64,000 bases of DNA, taken from NCBI GenBank assembly GCA_037043455.1, contig JAWPHD010004376.1, positions 1 through 64,000 on the forward strand. Reading direction: 5' to 3'. The position numbers were made by a program, and so were the translations under genes. Within the stretch, counting starts at the first letter, position 1. Each line of letters starts with the position of its first letter. This DNA comes from Cyrtodaria siliqua (Eukaryota; Mollusca; Bivalvia; Adapedonta; Hiatellidae). This document shows, in pieces, positions 32,201-47,900 of this stretch. A model generated the notes under the pieces. It worked only from the letters and a program-made list of their open reading frames with translations, did no database searches and was not told the DNA's origin.

Positions 32201-35200
32201 GGGTTGTTTGAGAAAAATGGCCGTCTTTCAAAATAGCAAATGAATTATTAATAGGCATTTACAGATTTTGTAAAAAAAAAAAATTGATGTTTTAGTTTTA
32301 AATCAATAAAAAATTGAAACACAAACAAATTAACACAATAAATCACAATTCTAAAAATAATATATTGCGTTCGTAGCTCTGCTTCAGTGTGGTAGACACG
32401 AAATCTTTGTGATAATTATAAAAACAATTGTGCCACTTTTTTTAAATAACAAAATGTGTAATTATGTACACAGCCGTAGATATCAAACATATACATGTAA
32501 ACTACAAGTCTTATGTAGCGTAGTAGCAGTCATTTTTCAAAGAATTATATATTGTTGAAAAAATCATATTTTCATTTGAAATTTTAACTAGCGTCGTTTA
32601 GCAAATATCGCTAGAGATTTATGAAACTTAATCTGCCTTGATTGTACTAAAATCTTGTTGATAAACGTAATACAATATTGGTAAGTGTTTCGATGATTTC
32701 CAGTTTTTAGTATTCGTGTTATTTTCAAAAGACCTGGGTGACCGATTATAAAATTTGAATAGTGTATAAACTGAGCAAAATATATTTAGCACATAAAATA
32801 CATGTCATGTCCATGGACTGGACGAGATACACAGCCGTGTATGTCCTTGGTCAATGAGTAGACTTCTCGTTTGTGGCGCAGTCGGTAGCGCGGCGGATTT
32901 GTAACCGGAGGCCCCGGGTTCAATCCTCCGTGGTGCCACTGAGTTCCGTCGGTGTGTTCTTGGGCAAGACACTTTCCCTTAGCCCCGTCCGTCGGATGGG
33001 GACGTAAACCGGGCGGTCCCGTGTATCGGTCTATCCTCCGAGCACGTTAAAGAACCATAGGAATCTATTCGATAATGAGAGTAGGGCAGGTTCCCGGATT
33101 CCTATGTATCCTTTCCCTCTCTCTGGGACGGCTCTAAATAACCTATACTGTGTTGATGAGCCGTTAAACAACATTCGATGCAATTCAATGATACAATGAC
33201 ATAGATATGACTAATGAGATAAACATAAAGCAAATATGATGGGAACATACTTGTATAGTTAATCAAAAACCGTTCTCAATTTTAATTAAAATTACTAAAT
33301 GTCCAATGTTTTTGTTTGAGAATAACAATCGTTTGAGAATACATTTCAGCGGTTTTTGAACCATGGCAGAATGGGCAACTCCAGTCAGTGTCAAACATTG
33401 AATTTGTTCAAAGCATACATTTATATAACAAAATAAGTTGTTTTTTAATACATGAGAGGTAATTCTAATACTTCGCTTAGAAAATAATAAAATAAAACAT
33501 ATTTTTGCAAAATCACATGCTTACCTAGCATGTCTAATAATCTCAAACAATTCTGTCAAAGTTCATATGTTTAATGTATGTCCCTAAAAAGTCTAGCCTC
33601 GATCACCCGGCCCGCTTCTGATTTTTTCGTTACGCTATGCTTCACGGATCCAGAACCATAGGACGTTTAAAATCGCCCTCTCGTTTTGGGCGATTTTGGA
33701 GAGATTTTGAGAGATTATACGAGACTTTCAAAATACATCTTTTTAAGTTAACTTAATAATAATTTCTTATTTTCAACTTATGAGAAGCAGCAATTGACGT
33801 TAAAAAGTTTAACTGATGCATCAACAATTGACGTTGTACGTTTATTTACAACATGAAGTCACGCAAACATCGACTTTATGCGCGTGAAAAAAACGCTCGA
33901 ATAAATTGTGCTAATCGCTAGTGGGAGCTTTAATTGGCCTAATCTGCCCAGACCGATATCTGCAAGTAAGACATATGCATGATACGATCTAGCTGGCCGA
34001 GACTATAAAAAGTCGTGCTAAACTTTTTTTGTTCAGGATATAATTATAATTTCGTGTTGTGTGCTTTAAAGAATAACGCTTCCTTCTTCCATTTTAATAA
34101 CGGTTTTAGTAAGCGTATTTACAACATGGCTTAAAACAGTCTGACGCACTCAGGTCCTCAGATCCTGACTGATCTACTATCTGACACACTCAGATCCCAT
34201 GATCCTGACTGATCTAATACCTGACACACTCAGGTCCCCTGATCCTGACTGATCTACTATCTGACAAACTCAGGTTCCCTGATCCTGACTGATCTACTCT
34301 CTGACACACTCAGGTCCCCTAACCCTGACTGATTTACTCTCTGACATACTCAGGTCCCCTGATCCTGACTGATCTACTCTCTGACACACTCAGGTCCCCT
34401 GATCCTGACTGATCTACTATCTGACACACTCAGGTCCCCTGATTCTGACTGATCTACTCTCTGACACACTCAGGTCCCCTGATCCTGACTGATCTACTCT
34501 CTGACACACTCAGGTCCCCTGATCCTGACTGATCTACTCTCTGACACACTCAGGTCCCCTGCTCCTGACTGATCTACTATCTGACACACTCAGATCTCAT
34601 GATCCTGACTGATCTACTATCTGACACACTCAGGTCCCCTGATTCTGACTGATCTACTCTCTGACACACTCAGGTCCCCTGATCCTGACTGATCTACTCT
34701 CTGACACACTCAGGTCCCCTGATCCTGACTGATCTACTCTCTGACACACTCAGGTCCCCTGCTCCTGACTGATCTACTATCTGACACACTCAGATCCCAT
34801 GATCCTGACTGATCTACTCTCTGACACACTCAGGTCCCCTAATCCTGACTGATCTACTCTCTGACACACTCACATCCCCTGGTCCTGACTGATCTACTCT
34901 CTGACACACTCAGATCCCCGGTCCTTACTGATCTACTCTCTGGCACACTCACATCCCCTGGTCCTGACTGATCTACTCTCTGACACACTCAGATCCCCGG
35001 TCCTGACTGATCTACTCTCTGACATACTCAGATCATTTTGAAAACTATGACGTCATAATTCCAAATTACCATATACATGTATACCATATTGGTAGATATC
35101 ATTTAAGGCAAAGAAAACCACTGCAAATGAATGCAAAACCCGTTACTGGCCATATAATGCATTATAACACATTGGTACACTTATTGCTGGGATTTTCTCT

Positions 35201-35871
35201 ATATAAATCAGTTAATTAACATATATATTCCATATATGGTAATTCTCAAGTGGTGGCTTCCATATCCTTTTCAAGCGAACCTTCAAATGATCATATCTTC
35301 TTTATTTATCCGCCGATGTTGATATTCTTTCACCCTGAACCAAGTATTTCAAAACTCTCAATAATAAAGATTGTTTGACCTTCAAATGATCATATCTTCT
35401 TTATGTATCTGCCGATTTTGATATTCTTTCACCCTAAACCAAGTATTTCAAAACTCTCAATAATAAAGATTGTTTGACTGTGCCACTATATTCCCATTAA
35501 AGAATAGGTCTTGGATATCCGATGAAAATCGGGAATTTCAAAACGATATTTGATTTTATCGGTTCCGAGGTTTCACCGATGTTCCGATTAAAACAGATAT
35601 TCCGCGGGTTGGGATTTCCCAATCTAAACCGAAAAAACTCACTTTTGTATTACAGGCAATTATTGATGATATCGACTTCATTCCGTATTAACGCGCGTGA
35701 CTGTTATCTTCTCCATATATAACAGCATCTTTCCCAAACTCGATGTTAAACGCTGATATGCACGAATAATAGTTATCGAACAGTTGCGGAATAGACTTGC
35801 CTTAATATTTTCGAAACACTGAGATTATGACATTGATCAAGGCCAATATTCGCCGGCACTCATAATCATAA

Positions 35872-35907
<36 letters not shown>

Positions 35908-38900
35908 AACAATGTCCGCAGATACTACTAATACTAACGTTACATTCTATCAAAAGCGAACGGGAGAGAGAGATACAGACAGATGCACAGATCAGTAAAC
36001 AATGTCGGCAGATACTCTTAATATTATTACAAGAGAGCGAGCGAGCCATACAGACAGCTACACAGATCAGTAAGCAATGTCCGCAAATACTCCCTATACT
36101 TCAGTCAAGTTTATTACAAGACAGAGAGCGAGCGAGAGATACCGACAGCTGCACAGATCAGTAAGCAATGTCCGCAAATACTCCCTATACTTCAGTCAAG
36201 TTTATTACAAGACAGAGAGCGAGCGAGAGATACCGACAGCTGCACAGATCAGTAAGCAATGTCCGCAAATACTCCCTATACTTCAGTCAAGTTTATTACA
36301 AGACAGAGAGCGAGCGAGAGATACCGACAGCTGCATAGATCAGTAAGCAATGTTCGCAAATACTCGTTATACTTCAGTCAAGTTTATTACAAGACAGAGA
36401 GCGAGCGAGAGATACCGACAGCTGCATAGATCAGTAAGCAATGTTCGCAAATACTCGTTATACTTCAGTCAAGTTTATTACAAGACAGAGAGCGAGCGAG
36501 AGATACCGACAGCTGCACAGATCAGTAAGCAATGTCCGCAAATACTCCCTATACTTCAGTCAAGTTTATTACAAGACAGAGAGCGAGCGAGAGATACCGA
36601 CAGCTGCACAGATCAGTAAGCAATGTCCGCAAATACTCCCTATACTTCAGTCAAGTTTATTACAAGACAGAGAGCGAGCGAGAGATACCGACAGCTGCAC
36701 AGATCAGCGCGGGGTGTGGGTGGGTGGAGGGCGGGGTTGCATTCTGACTGCATTTTTTATTCCAATACTTGACGAAAAGTTTCTTTTAAGCAAGTCGGAT
36801 TTTAAACTATGGCACATGACGATGCAAGCTTTTCCGTTTAAAAAGAAAAATGTATTCTCGAGTAACATATGTATCCACCTCTGATTATTTCGTTTCTTAC
36901 AATGTATATACACCTCACTATACGATGCGTGGATCTTAATGCATTCCTAAAAGCCCTCCCAGATGGTTTTGGAGATCTGGAGAACATGGCCGCCAGATTT
37001 TAAAGGATCAAGGGATCAATGGACTGATTTTAGAGATCTATGGAACAGAGTCATAAACAAAATGCTTCTGGACATTTGGGGAACAATGGTCATTACTTGA
37101 AGGGAACAAGGGAACAAGGAAGCCCTAAAAGGTCATTGTCATACAATACGGAACCCAAGGTCAGTGCCTCGGTGTACAGGCTGGTGGACCCGCGAATCCT
37201 ACATTATTTGTTCTCGAAAATAGTTCCGGCAAAACGATAATGGTATCATATTAAATATACAGAATAAAATCAATTGATGCACTTTAAAAAATCGATACTT
37301 GCCCACCAGTGACGACTGTATCGTTATATTTGCCGATATAGTTCGGGTCAGTTAAATCAACATCGTTACGGTCAAATTCTGTCCAACAAGTAATTGCTTT
37401 GACACCAAGCGGGAGGCGGCCAGGTGAACCTGAAATAAAATCAATATAGGTAAAAACTTGAAATGTGGCCGCTGACACAAATGCCCCCGCTCTAAGCTAT
37501 TAGCTGAAATAAGGCGATAATTCTGACGAAAGTCACTGGACCGGAACGGCATGACCACACTTCTTACGGATAACTCTGCGGAATCCTGTTAGTGCCATCA
37601 ACTTTTCGACTTGATGTTCACGCGAAAAGTAGAAATTTAGCACTAAATTTCGACTTTTCGCCCTGAAGATTTCACAAGACAACTAGAAAGCATAAAGTTT
37701 TATATCGACAATTATCAAACTCATTTGATAATTATCACGATAATTATCAACTTAAAGTTTCAACTTAAAGTTTCAACTTAAAGTTTCAACTTTTCGCTCT
37801 GAGAATTATCAACTTAAAGTTTCAACTTTTCGCTCTGAACCTGTAAACTATAAGCGCGAAAAGCAGATTTTTTAATACATGTATTAAGTTTGACTTTTCG
37901 TGGTAAGACAAAATGTCAGCAATCTCATTAAAATCAATTCCTAATTACGCTCTGATACCCTCCGCTATAGCCGTAGTAGCGTAGAGTATCGTAGCGTGAT
38001 AAAGGGTGTGATTTTAACGAGATTGCTTTAAATGAAATTTATCAACCTTACTTATATGGCTATTTAGAACTATGATGTCCTAGTTCTAAAGATGGCGGCT
38101 CCCAAAACCGTTTTAGAAAAATCTTTAAATTGTCATATCTTCTTTTGTTTATCATCCGAGTTTGATAATTTTTTCACCTTTCTCAGAAATTTCAGAAATC
38201 TCAATATTAAATATGCTTGGTTGTAACATTCACTTTAAAACCTTTGTCCGTTTAACACTGACCCTAGGTCATTTACGATAGCATTTCTCTGTCGACTTTA
38301 TTTTCGAGTTTACAATAAACTTTCGGTTTTTAAAGTAACACAGATTTATCTTTCCAATGGTATATGCATTATAACATTACGACGCCTATTTCATTGAGTA
38401 ACATCAATTATCAACTCTGGTCCATTTCTTTTTTTTACCGAGTATATGTAACAATTCGCGCGTGTTTTAAGAGTGTTAACCTTTGGGATTATGCATATCA
38501 GATATCGGAGTCACATATGTGGTCAAATATGTACATTCATAGAAGAGACATATGTGGTCCCATATGTACATACATAGAAGAGACGTATGTGGTCCCATAT
38601 GTACATTCATGGTAGAGACGTATGTGGTCAGATATGTACATACATAGAAGAGACGTATTTGGTCACATATGTACCTACATAGAAGAAACGTATGTGGTTC
38701 CATATGTACATTCATAGAAGCGACGTATTTGGTCACATACGAGTATGTACATTCATAGCAGAGACGTATATGGTCACAAATGTACCTACATAGAAGCGAG
38801 GTATTTGGTCACATATGTACATACATAGAAGGGACGTATGTGGTCACATATGTACATTCATAGAAGCGACGTATTTGTTCACATATGTACACTCATGGAA

Positions 38901-41900
38901 GAGACGTATGTGGTCACATATGTATATACATGGAAGAGACGTATGTGGTCCCATATGTACATACATAGAAGAAAAGTATGTCATCACATATGTACATACA
39001 TAGAAGAGACGTATGTGGTCCCATATGTACATTCATAGAAGAGACGTGTGTGGTCCCACATGTACGTTCATAGAAGAGACGTTTGTGGTCACATATGTAC
39101 ATACATAGAAGAGACGTATGTGGTCCCGTATGTACATTCAAAGAACAGACGTATGTCGTCACATACGTACATACATAGAAGAGACGTATGTGGTCACATG
39201 TGTACATTCAAAGAAGAGACCTATGTGGTCCCATCTGTACGTTCATAGAAGAGACGTATGTGGACCCGTATGTACATTCAAAGAAGAGACGTATGTCGTC
39301 ACATAAGTACATACATAGAAGAGACGTATGTGGTCATATGTGTACATTCAAAGAAGATATGTATGTGGTCCCATGTGTACATTCATAGAAGAGACGTATG
39401 TGGTCCCATGTGTACATTCATAGAAGAGACGTATGCGGTCCCATATATAAATCCATAGAAGAGACTTATGCGGTCACATATGTACATACATATAAGAGAC
39501 GTATGTGGTCCAATATGTACATAGATAGAAGAGACGTATGTGGTCACATATGTTCATACATAGAAGAGACGTATGTGGTCACGTCACATATGTTCATTCA
39601 TAGAAGAGATGTATGTGTTCACATATGTACATACATAGTAGAGACGTATGTTGTACCATGTATACATTCAAAGAAGAGACGTGTGTGGTCACATATGTAC
39701 ATTCATCTGGTCAGGTCACATATATACATTCGAAGAATAAGCGTATGTGGTCAGGTCACACATATACATTCATAGAAGGGACGTATGCGGTCACATATGT
39801 ACATTCACAGAAGAGACGTATTTGATCCCATATGTAAATACATAGAAGAGACGTATGTGGTCACGTATGTACATACACAGAAGAGACGTATGTGGTCACA
39901 TCACATATGTGCATACACAGAAGAGACGTATGTGGTCACATATACATACATAGAAGAGACGTATGTGGTCACATATGTACATACATAGAAGAGACGTATG
40001 TGGTCCCATATGTACATTCATAGAGGAGACGTATGTGATCACATATGTACATACACAGAAGAGACGTATGTGGTTACATAAAATATGTGCATACACAGAA
40101 GAGACGTATATGGTCACATATACATACATAGAAGAGACGTATATGTACATACATAGAGGAGAAGTATGTGGTCACATATGTACATTCATAGAAGCGACGT
40201 ATGTGGTCCCATATATACATTAATAGAAGCGACGTTTGTGGTCCCATACGTACACTTATAAAAGGACGTATGTGGTCATATATGTACATACACAGAAGAG
40301 ACGGATGTGGTACCATGTATACATTCAAAGGAGAGACGTATGTGGTCACATATGTACATATAGAGAATAGACGTATGTGGTCACATATGTACATACACTG
40401 AAGAGACGTATGTGGTCACATATGTACATACGCAGAAGAGACGTATGTGGTCACATATGTACATACACAGAAGAGACGTATATGGTCAAATATATACATA
40501 CATAGAAATTACGTATGTGGTTACAATTGTTCAAACATAGAAGAGACGTGTGGTCACATATGTACATTAATAGAAGCGAGTATGTGGTCCCATACGTACA
40601 TTCATACAAGCGACGTATTTGGTCTCATATGTACATTCATAGAAAAGACCTACTTGGTCACATATGTACATACACAGAAGAGACGTATGTGGTCACATAA
40701 AATATGTGCATACACAGAAGAGACGTATGTGGTCACATATACATACATAGAAGAGACGTATGTGGTCACATATGTACATACATAGAAGAGACTTATGCGG
40801 TCACATATGTGCATACATATAAGAGACGTATGTGGTCCAATATGTACATAGATAGAAGAGACGTATGTGGTCACATATGTACATACATAGAAGAGACGTA
40901 TGTGGTCAGGTCACATATGTACATTCATAGAAGAGACGTATGTGGTCACATATGTACATACATAGTAGAGACGTATGTTGTACCATGTATACATTCAAAG
41001 AGACGTGTGTGGTCACATATGTACATTCATCTGGTCAGGTCACATATATACATTCGAAGAATAAACGTATGTGGTAAGGTCACACATATACATTCATAGA
41101 AGAGACGTATGCGGTCACATATGTACATTCACAGAAGAGACGTATGTGATCCCATATGTAAATACATAGAAGAGACGTATGTGGTCACGTATGTACATAC
41201 ACAGAAGAGACGTATTTGGTCCCATATGTACATTCATAGAAGAGACGTATGTGGTCCAATATGTAAAAACATAGAAGAGACGTATGTGGTCACATATGTA
41301 CATACACAGAAGAGACGTATGTGGTCACAGAAAATATGTGCATACACAAAAGAGACGTATGTGGTCACATATACATACATAGAAGAGACGTATGTGGACA
41401 CATATGTACATACATAGAAGAGACGTATGTGGTCCCATATGTACATTCATAGGAGAGACGTATGTGGTCACATATGTACATTCATAGAAGACACGTATGT
41501 GGTACCATGTGTAAATACATAGAAGAGACGTATGTGGTCACATAAAATATGTGCATATACAGAAGAGACGTATGTGGTCACATATACATACATAGAAGAG
41601 ACGTATGTGGTCACATATGTACATACAAAGAAGAGACGTAAGTGGTCCCATATGTACATTCATAGAAGCGACGTATATGTACATACATAGAAGAGACGTA
41701 CTTGGTCACATATGTACATTCATAGAAGCGACGTATGTGGTCCCATATGTACATTAATAGAAGCGACGTGTGTGGTCCCATATTACACTTATAGAAGCGA
41801 CGTATGTGGTCATATATGTACATACACAGAAGAGACGGATGTGGTCACATAAAATATGTACATACACAGAAGAGACGTATGTGGTCACATATGTACATAC

Positions 41901-44900
41901 ATAGAAGAGACGTATGTGGTCACATATGTACATAAATAGAAGAGACGTCTGTGGTCCCATATGTACATTCATAGAAGCGACGTATGTGGTCCCATATGTA
42001 CATTAATAGAAGCGACGTTTGTGGTCCCATGCGTACACTTATAGAAGGACGTATGTGGTCATATATGTACATACACAGAAGAGACGGATGTGGTACCATG
42101 TTTACATTCAAAGAAGAGACGTATGTGGTCACATATGTACATTCATAGAAGAGACGTATGTGGTCACATATGTACATATAGAGAATAGACGTATGTGGTC
42201 ACATATGTACATACACAGAAGAGACGCATGTGGTCACATATGTACACACACAGAAGAGACGTATGTGGTCACATATGTACATACATAGAAGAGACGTATG
42301 TGATCACATATGTACATACACAGAAGAGACGTATGTGGTCACATATGTACATACATAGAAGAGACGTATGTGGTTACAATTGTTCAAACATAGAAGAGAC
42401 GTGTGGTCACATAGGTACATTAATAGAAGCGAGTATGTGGTCCCATACGTACATTCAACAAGCGACGTATTTGGTCTCATATGTACATTCACAGAAAAGA
42501 CCTACTTGGTCACATATGTACATACACAGAAGAGACGTATTTCGTTACAATTGTACATACATAGAAGAGACGTATGTTGTCACACATATACATTCACAGA
42601 AGAGACTTATGTCGTCCCATATTTGCATTCATAGAAGAGACATTTGTGGTCACATGTGTACATACATTGAAGCGACATATTTGGTCACATACGAGTATGT
42701 ACATTCATAGAAGAGATGCATGTGGTCATATATGTACATACATTGAAGCGACGTATTTGGTCACATATGTACATACATAGAACGGACGTATGTGGTCCCA
42801 CATGTACATTCATAAGAAGGACGTATTTGGTCACATATGTACATTCATGGAAGAGACGTATGTGATCACATATGAACATACATGAAGAGACGTTTGTGGT
42901 CCCATATGTACATACATAGAAGAAACATATGCGATCACATATGTACATAAATAGAAGAAACGTATGTGGTAACATATGTACATTCATAGAAGAGGCGTAT
43001 GTGGTCCCATATGTACGTTCATAGAAGAAACATATGTATATTCATAGAAGAGACGTACATGGTCAGGTCTCTTATGTACATTTACAAAACAGACGTATGT
43101 GGTCCTATATGTACATATATAGAAGAGACGTATGTGGTACCATGTATATATTCAAAGGAGAGACGTATGTGGTCACATATGTTAATACATAGAAGAGACG
43201 TAGGTGGTCAGGTCACATATATACATTCAAAGAATAAACGTATGTGGTCTCGTCACATATGTACATTCATAGCAGAGACGTATGTGGTCCTATATGAACA
43301 TACAAAGAAGAGACGTACGTGGTCAAATATGTACATTCATAGAAGCGACGTATGTGGTCACATATATAGATTGATAGAAGCGAGGTATGTGGTCACATAT
43401 GTACATACACAGAAAAGACGTATGTGATCACATATGTACATACATAGAAGAGACATATGTGGTCCCATATGTACATTCATAGAAGAGACGTATATGTACA
43501 TACATAAAAGAGACGTATGTGGTCACATATGTACATACACAGAAGAGACGAATGTGGTTACAATTGTACATACATAGCAGAGGCGTGTAATCACATATGT
43601 AAATTAATATAAGCGACGTATGTTCTCCCATACGTACTTTCATAGAAGCGACGTATGTGGTCACATATGTACAAACTTAGAAGAAACGTATGTGGTCCCA
43701 TATGTACATTCATAGAAACGACGTATTTGGTCTCATATGTACACTCATAGAAGAGACATATGTGGTCACATATGTACATTCATAGAGGCGACGTATTTGT
43801 ATACATACCAGTATATACATTCATAGAAGAGACGTATGTGGTCACATATGTACATACATAGAAGCGACGTATTTGGTCACATATGTACATACATAGAAGA
43901 GACGTATGTGTTCAGGTCACATATATACATTCAAAGACTAAACGTATGTGACAGGTCACATATGTACATTCCTAGAAGAGACGTATGTGGTCAGATAACA
44001 TATATACATTCAAAGAATAAACGTATTGGGCCAGGTCACATATGTACATTCATAGAAGAGACGTATGTAGTCCCATATGTACATACACAGAAGAGACTAT
44101 GTGTTCCCATATGTACATTAGTTGAAGAGATGTATGTGGTCTCATATGTATAGTCATAGAAGAGACGTATGTGGTCCCATATGTACATTCATAGAAGAGA
44201 CGTATGTTGTCCCATACGTACATACATTGAAGCGACGTTTGTGGTCCCATACGTACATTCATAGAAGCGACGTATGTGGTCCCTTATATACAAACCTAGA
44301 AGAACCGTGTGTGGTCCCATATGTACATTCATAGAAGCGACGTATTTAGTCCCATATGTATATTCATAGAAGAGACGTATGTGGTCATATATGTATATAC
44401 ACAAAAGAGACGTATGTGGTCCCATATGTACATTCATAGAAGCGAAGTTTGTGGTCACATATGTACATACCCAGAAGAGACGTATGTGTTCCCATATGTA
44501 CATTCATAGAAGAGATGTATGTGGTCCCATATGTACAGTCATAGAAGAGACGTATGTTGTCCCATATGTACATTCATAGAAGCGACTTATGTGGTCCCAT
44601 ACGTACATACATATAACCGATGTGTGTGGTCCCATACGTACATTCATAGAAGCGACGTATGTGGTCCCATATGTACAAACCTAGAAGAACCGTGTGTGGT
44701 CCCATATGTATATTCATAGAAGAAACGTATGTGTTCACATATGTACATACACAAAAGAGACGTATGTGGTTACATATGTACATACATAGAAGGACGTATA
44801 TGATCCCATATGTACATTCATAGAAGCGACGTATTTGGTCACATATGTACATTCATTGAAGAGACTATGATGTCACATATGAACATACATGGAAGACACG

Positions 44901-47900
44901 TATGTCGTCCCAAATGTACATTCAAAGAAAAGACGTATGTCGTCACATAAGTACGTACATAGAAGAGATGTATGTGGTCACATGTGTTTATACATAGAAG
45001 AGACGTATGTGATCCTATATGTATGTTCATAGAAGAGACGTATGTGGTCACATATGTACATACATAGAAGAGACTTATGTGGTCCCACATGTACATTCAA
45101 AGAAAAGACGTATGTCGTCACATAAGTACGTACATAGAAGAGACGTATGTGGTCACATGTGTACATTCATAGAAGAGACGTTTGTGGTCCCGAATGTACA
45201 TTTTTAGAAGAGACGTATGTGGTCACATATGTACATTCATAGAAGAGACGTATGTGGTCACATATGTACATTCATAGAAGAGACGCATGTGGTCAGGTCA
45301 CATATGTACATTGATAGAAGAGACGTTTGTGGTCCAATATGTAGATACATAGAAGAGACGTTTGTGGTCCCGAATGTACATTTTTAGAAGAGACGTATGT
45401 GGTCACATATGTACATTCATAGATGAGACGTATGTGGTCACATATGTACATTCATAGAAGAGACGTATGTGGTCAGGTCACATATATACATTCAAAGACT
45501 AAACGTATGTGTCAGGTCACATATGTACATTCATAGAAGGGACGTATGTGGTCCCATAATTATGTACATACATATACTAGACGTATGTGGTCCCATATGT
45601 ACATTCATAGAAGAGACGTATGTATTTATAGAAGAGACGTATGTAGTCACATATGTACATTAATAGAAGAGACGTATGTGGTCACATATGTACATTCATA
45701 GAAGAGACGTATGTGATTACATAAAATAAATTATGTACATACATAGAACAGACGTATGTGGACCCATATGTACAATCATAGAAGAGACGTATGTGGTCAC
45801 ATATGTACATTCATAGAAGAGAGGTATGTGGTCACATATGTACATTCATAGAAGAGACGTATGCCGTCACATATGTACATACATAGAAGAGGCGTATGTG
45901 ATCACATATGTACATAGACAGAAGAGACATATGTGGTCACATATGTATATACATATAAGAGGCGTATGTGGTCACATATGTACATGCATAAAAGCGACAT
46001 ATGTGTTCACAATGTACATTCATAGAAGATACGTATGTGGTCCCATATGTACATTCAAAGAAGCGACGTATGTGGTCACATATGTACATACATAGACGAG
46101 ACGAACCTTATAACACATAATTAACAGATACAGTCAAACCTGTTTTAAGAAACTATTAAAGGGTAGAACGAAATTTAACTTAATAGTCTATTAAATACAG
46201 GTGTATTATCATTTAGGACAGTACACTTTGGAGCATAAACATTGTTCTCTTAACACAGGTGGTCACTTAATACAACTGCGATTATAATGTATTACAATAC
46301 AATTGGGACATAAACGGTGGTCCCTTCAATCAGTTTGTATCTTAATACTGACCATCTCTTATGCAAGCTTCACTGTACAAATATATTAATGATATTTACT
46401 AAAGAATGGCTGGTTTGCGTCCTTATTGCTAATGCAAAGTTCCAGGTACAGCTCTTGTCCAAGGTTTTCTTCTCCTGCTTTGTCGGCGGCCAGTGATCTA
46501 CCATACGTTAGTGTCGATGTCTTCAACTGATACACATCGAACGAGACACTGAGTTCTCGCACTACAGTCCTAACAGAAGGTATTCTGCAATGATGAATAA
46601 CAAATCATGAATGATGAATGTGTCACGTTTGACGGATAGTAAATAATGAATGAGGAATGTGTCACGGTTGACGGATAGTAAATAATGAATGAGGAATGTG
46701 TCACGGTTGATGACTAATAAAACATGAATAATGAATCATGAATGATGAATGTGTTACGGTTGATGGATAGTAGTATATGGGGCGTTTTAACTGTAAACAA
46801 ACGGGCGCCATTTTGTTTTTCTAAAAACAGAAACGCACATGGTATAAAGTAGGTCACGTATGCGCGGCCTAATTTGCATGTAATATGAATGTATTGTAGT
46901 AGTAGGGATTAGTGGCAGGATGTTCGAACAAAAGGTATTGACATATAGACTTATACTGTGGACATTATAGAGAAAGGAAGTCTGAGTTCCTTTTGTACTA
47001 AAACCGCAAAGGGGATTAGCGCCAGGATGTTCGAACAAAAGGTATTGACACGGTGAATTGAAACCCTCTATTATACCAACACTTTGTACACAATATTTGA
47101 CATGTTAAGACTCGTACTTCTATAAATAGGGTTGACATGTGACATCTATAAATAGAAAAATGGACAAATCAGATGGGTGGATAAGTGCCACTTAACTTCT
47201 CCGTATATATCCGTGATGCCTTTTTACGTACACAATCAATTATTTACATTATATTTTAAATGAAACTTTATGTTTACGTCTGTTATAAGTGGAAACAGTA
47301 ATTTTACCAAATAAGAACAAAGCTGAGAAGATTTAGACTGTGAATCAAGAATCCCACGATAGATTATCTAATGTGCCCCTAATAACTGGCTGTAGTATGT
47401 CCATGGTTGAAGACATTCAACATGTACCCAAGTCGGAAGTCTTAATCACGATGTTTAATCCTTTTACAGTTTCCCCACTGTTGGATTCAGAAACTCTCAA
47501 ACATTTCCAACACCCACTGACGTTTCTAAAATTCAAAAAATCTAAACACATCCATGGTCATCTATCTTTAATAGAGTCGTATTCTTCATTACAAGTATTA
47601 TACATGTACTAACATGTATTGTCCAGAGATTGTGATTTGGACTGAGATTAAAAGGTCGCTAAAACAATTTCTATACAAAGCTGATCATTTATTTATTTTA
47701 AGGATTGTATCACCGAGGTAACGGATTAACTTTTGACCATAAGGGGCTTAAAATGTTTAATTTTTCAGCGAGTTATAGAATTCATGTTTATACGTTATAA
47801 AAATTATATCCGTATATTTTCAACATTTTCTAACCAGCTACATATATTCATATGCCAAAATGTTCGGAATTTCACGCGCTATTTGATGGTATAAACAGAT

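Larger units (their letters stand above)
32063..37298 (-). other. ZP intron d-e
   Basis: It contains a SINE, the 40-bp and 91-bp arrays, and a two-copy ~100-bp repeat at 35276-35478 (ttcaaatgatcatatcttct). No exon was seen in the remaining unique sequence. Confidence 0.5.

Noticed and set aside
32871..32942. Functional tRNA-Thr at the head of the second SINE family
   Set aside because: The anticodon stem has mismatches and the sequence continues into the conserved SINE body, so it is a SINE head and not a free tRNA gene.
36077..36884. Plus-strand ORFs of 71-147 codons over the 91-bp array
   Set aside because: The 91-bp period shifts frame each copy, so the same peptide appears in three frames. 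No gene-like flanks.
38505..46105. Dozens of overlapping ORFs (60-171 codons, both strands) encoding MYIHRRDVCGPICT-like repeats
   Set aside because: They follow the 35-bp DNA period in all frames and on both strands, with no splice or start context. The DNA repeat explains them.
47340..47612. 90-codon plus-strand ORF
   Set aside because: It lies in the left arm of the palindrome, its counterpart in the right arm is not conserved as an ORF, and no domain is recognised.
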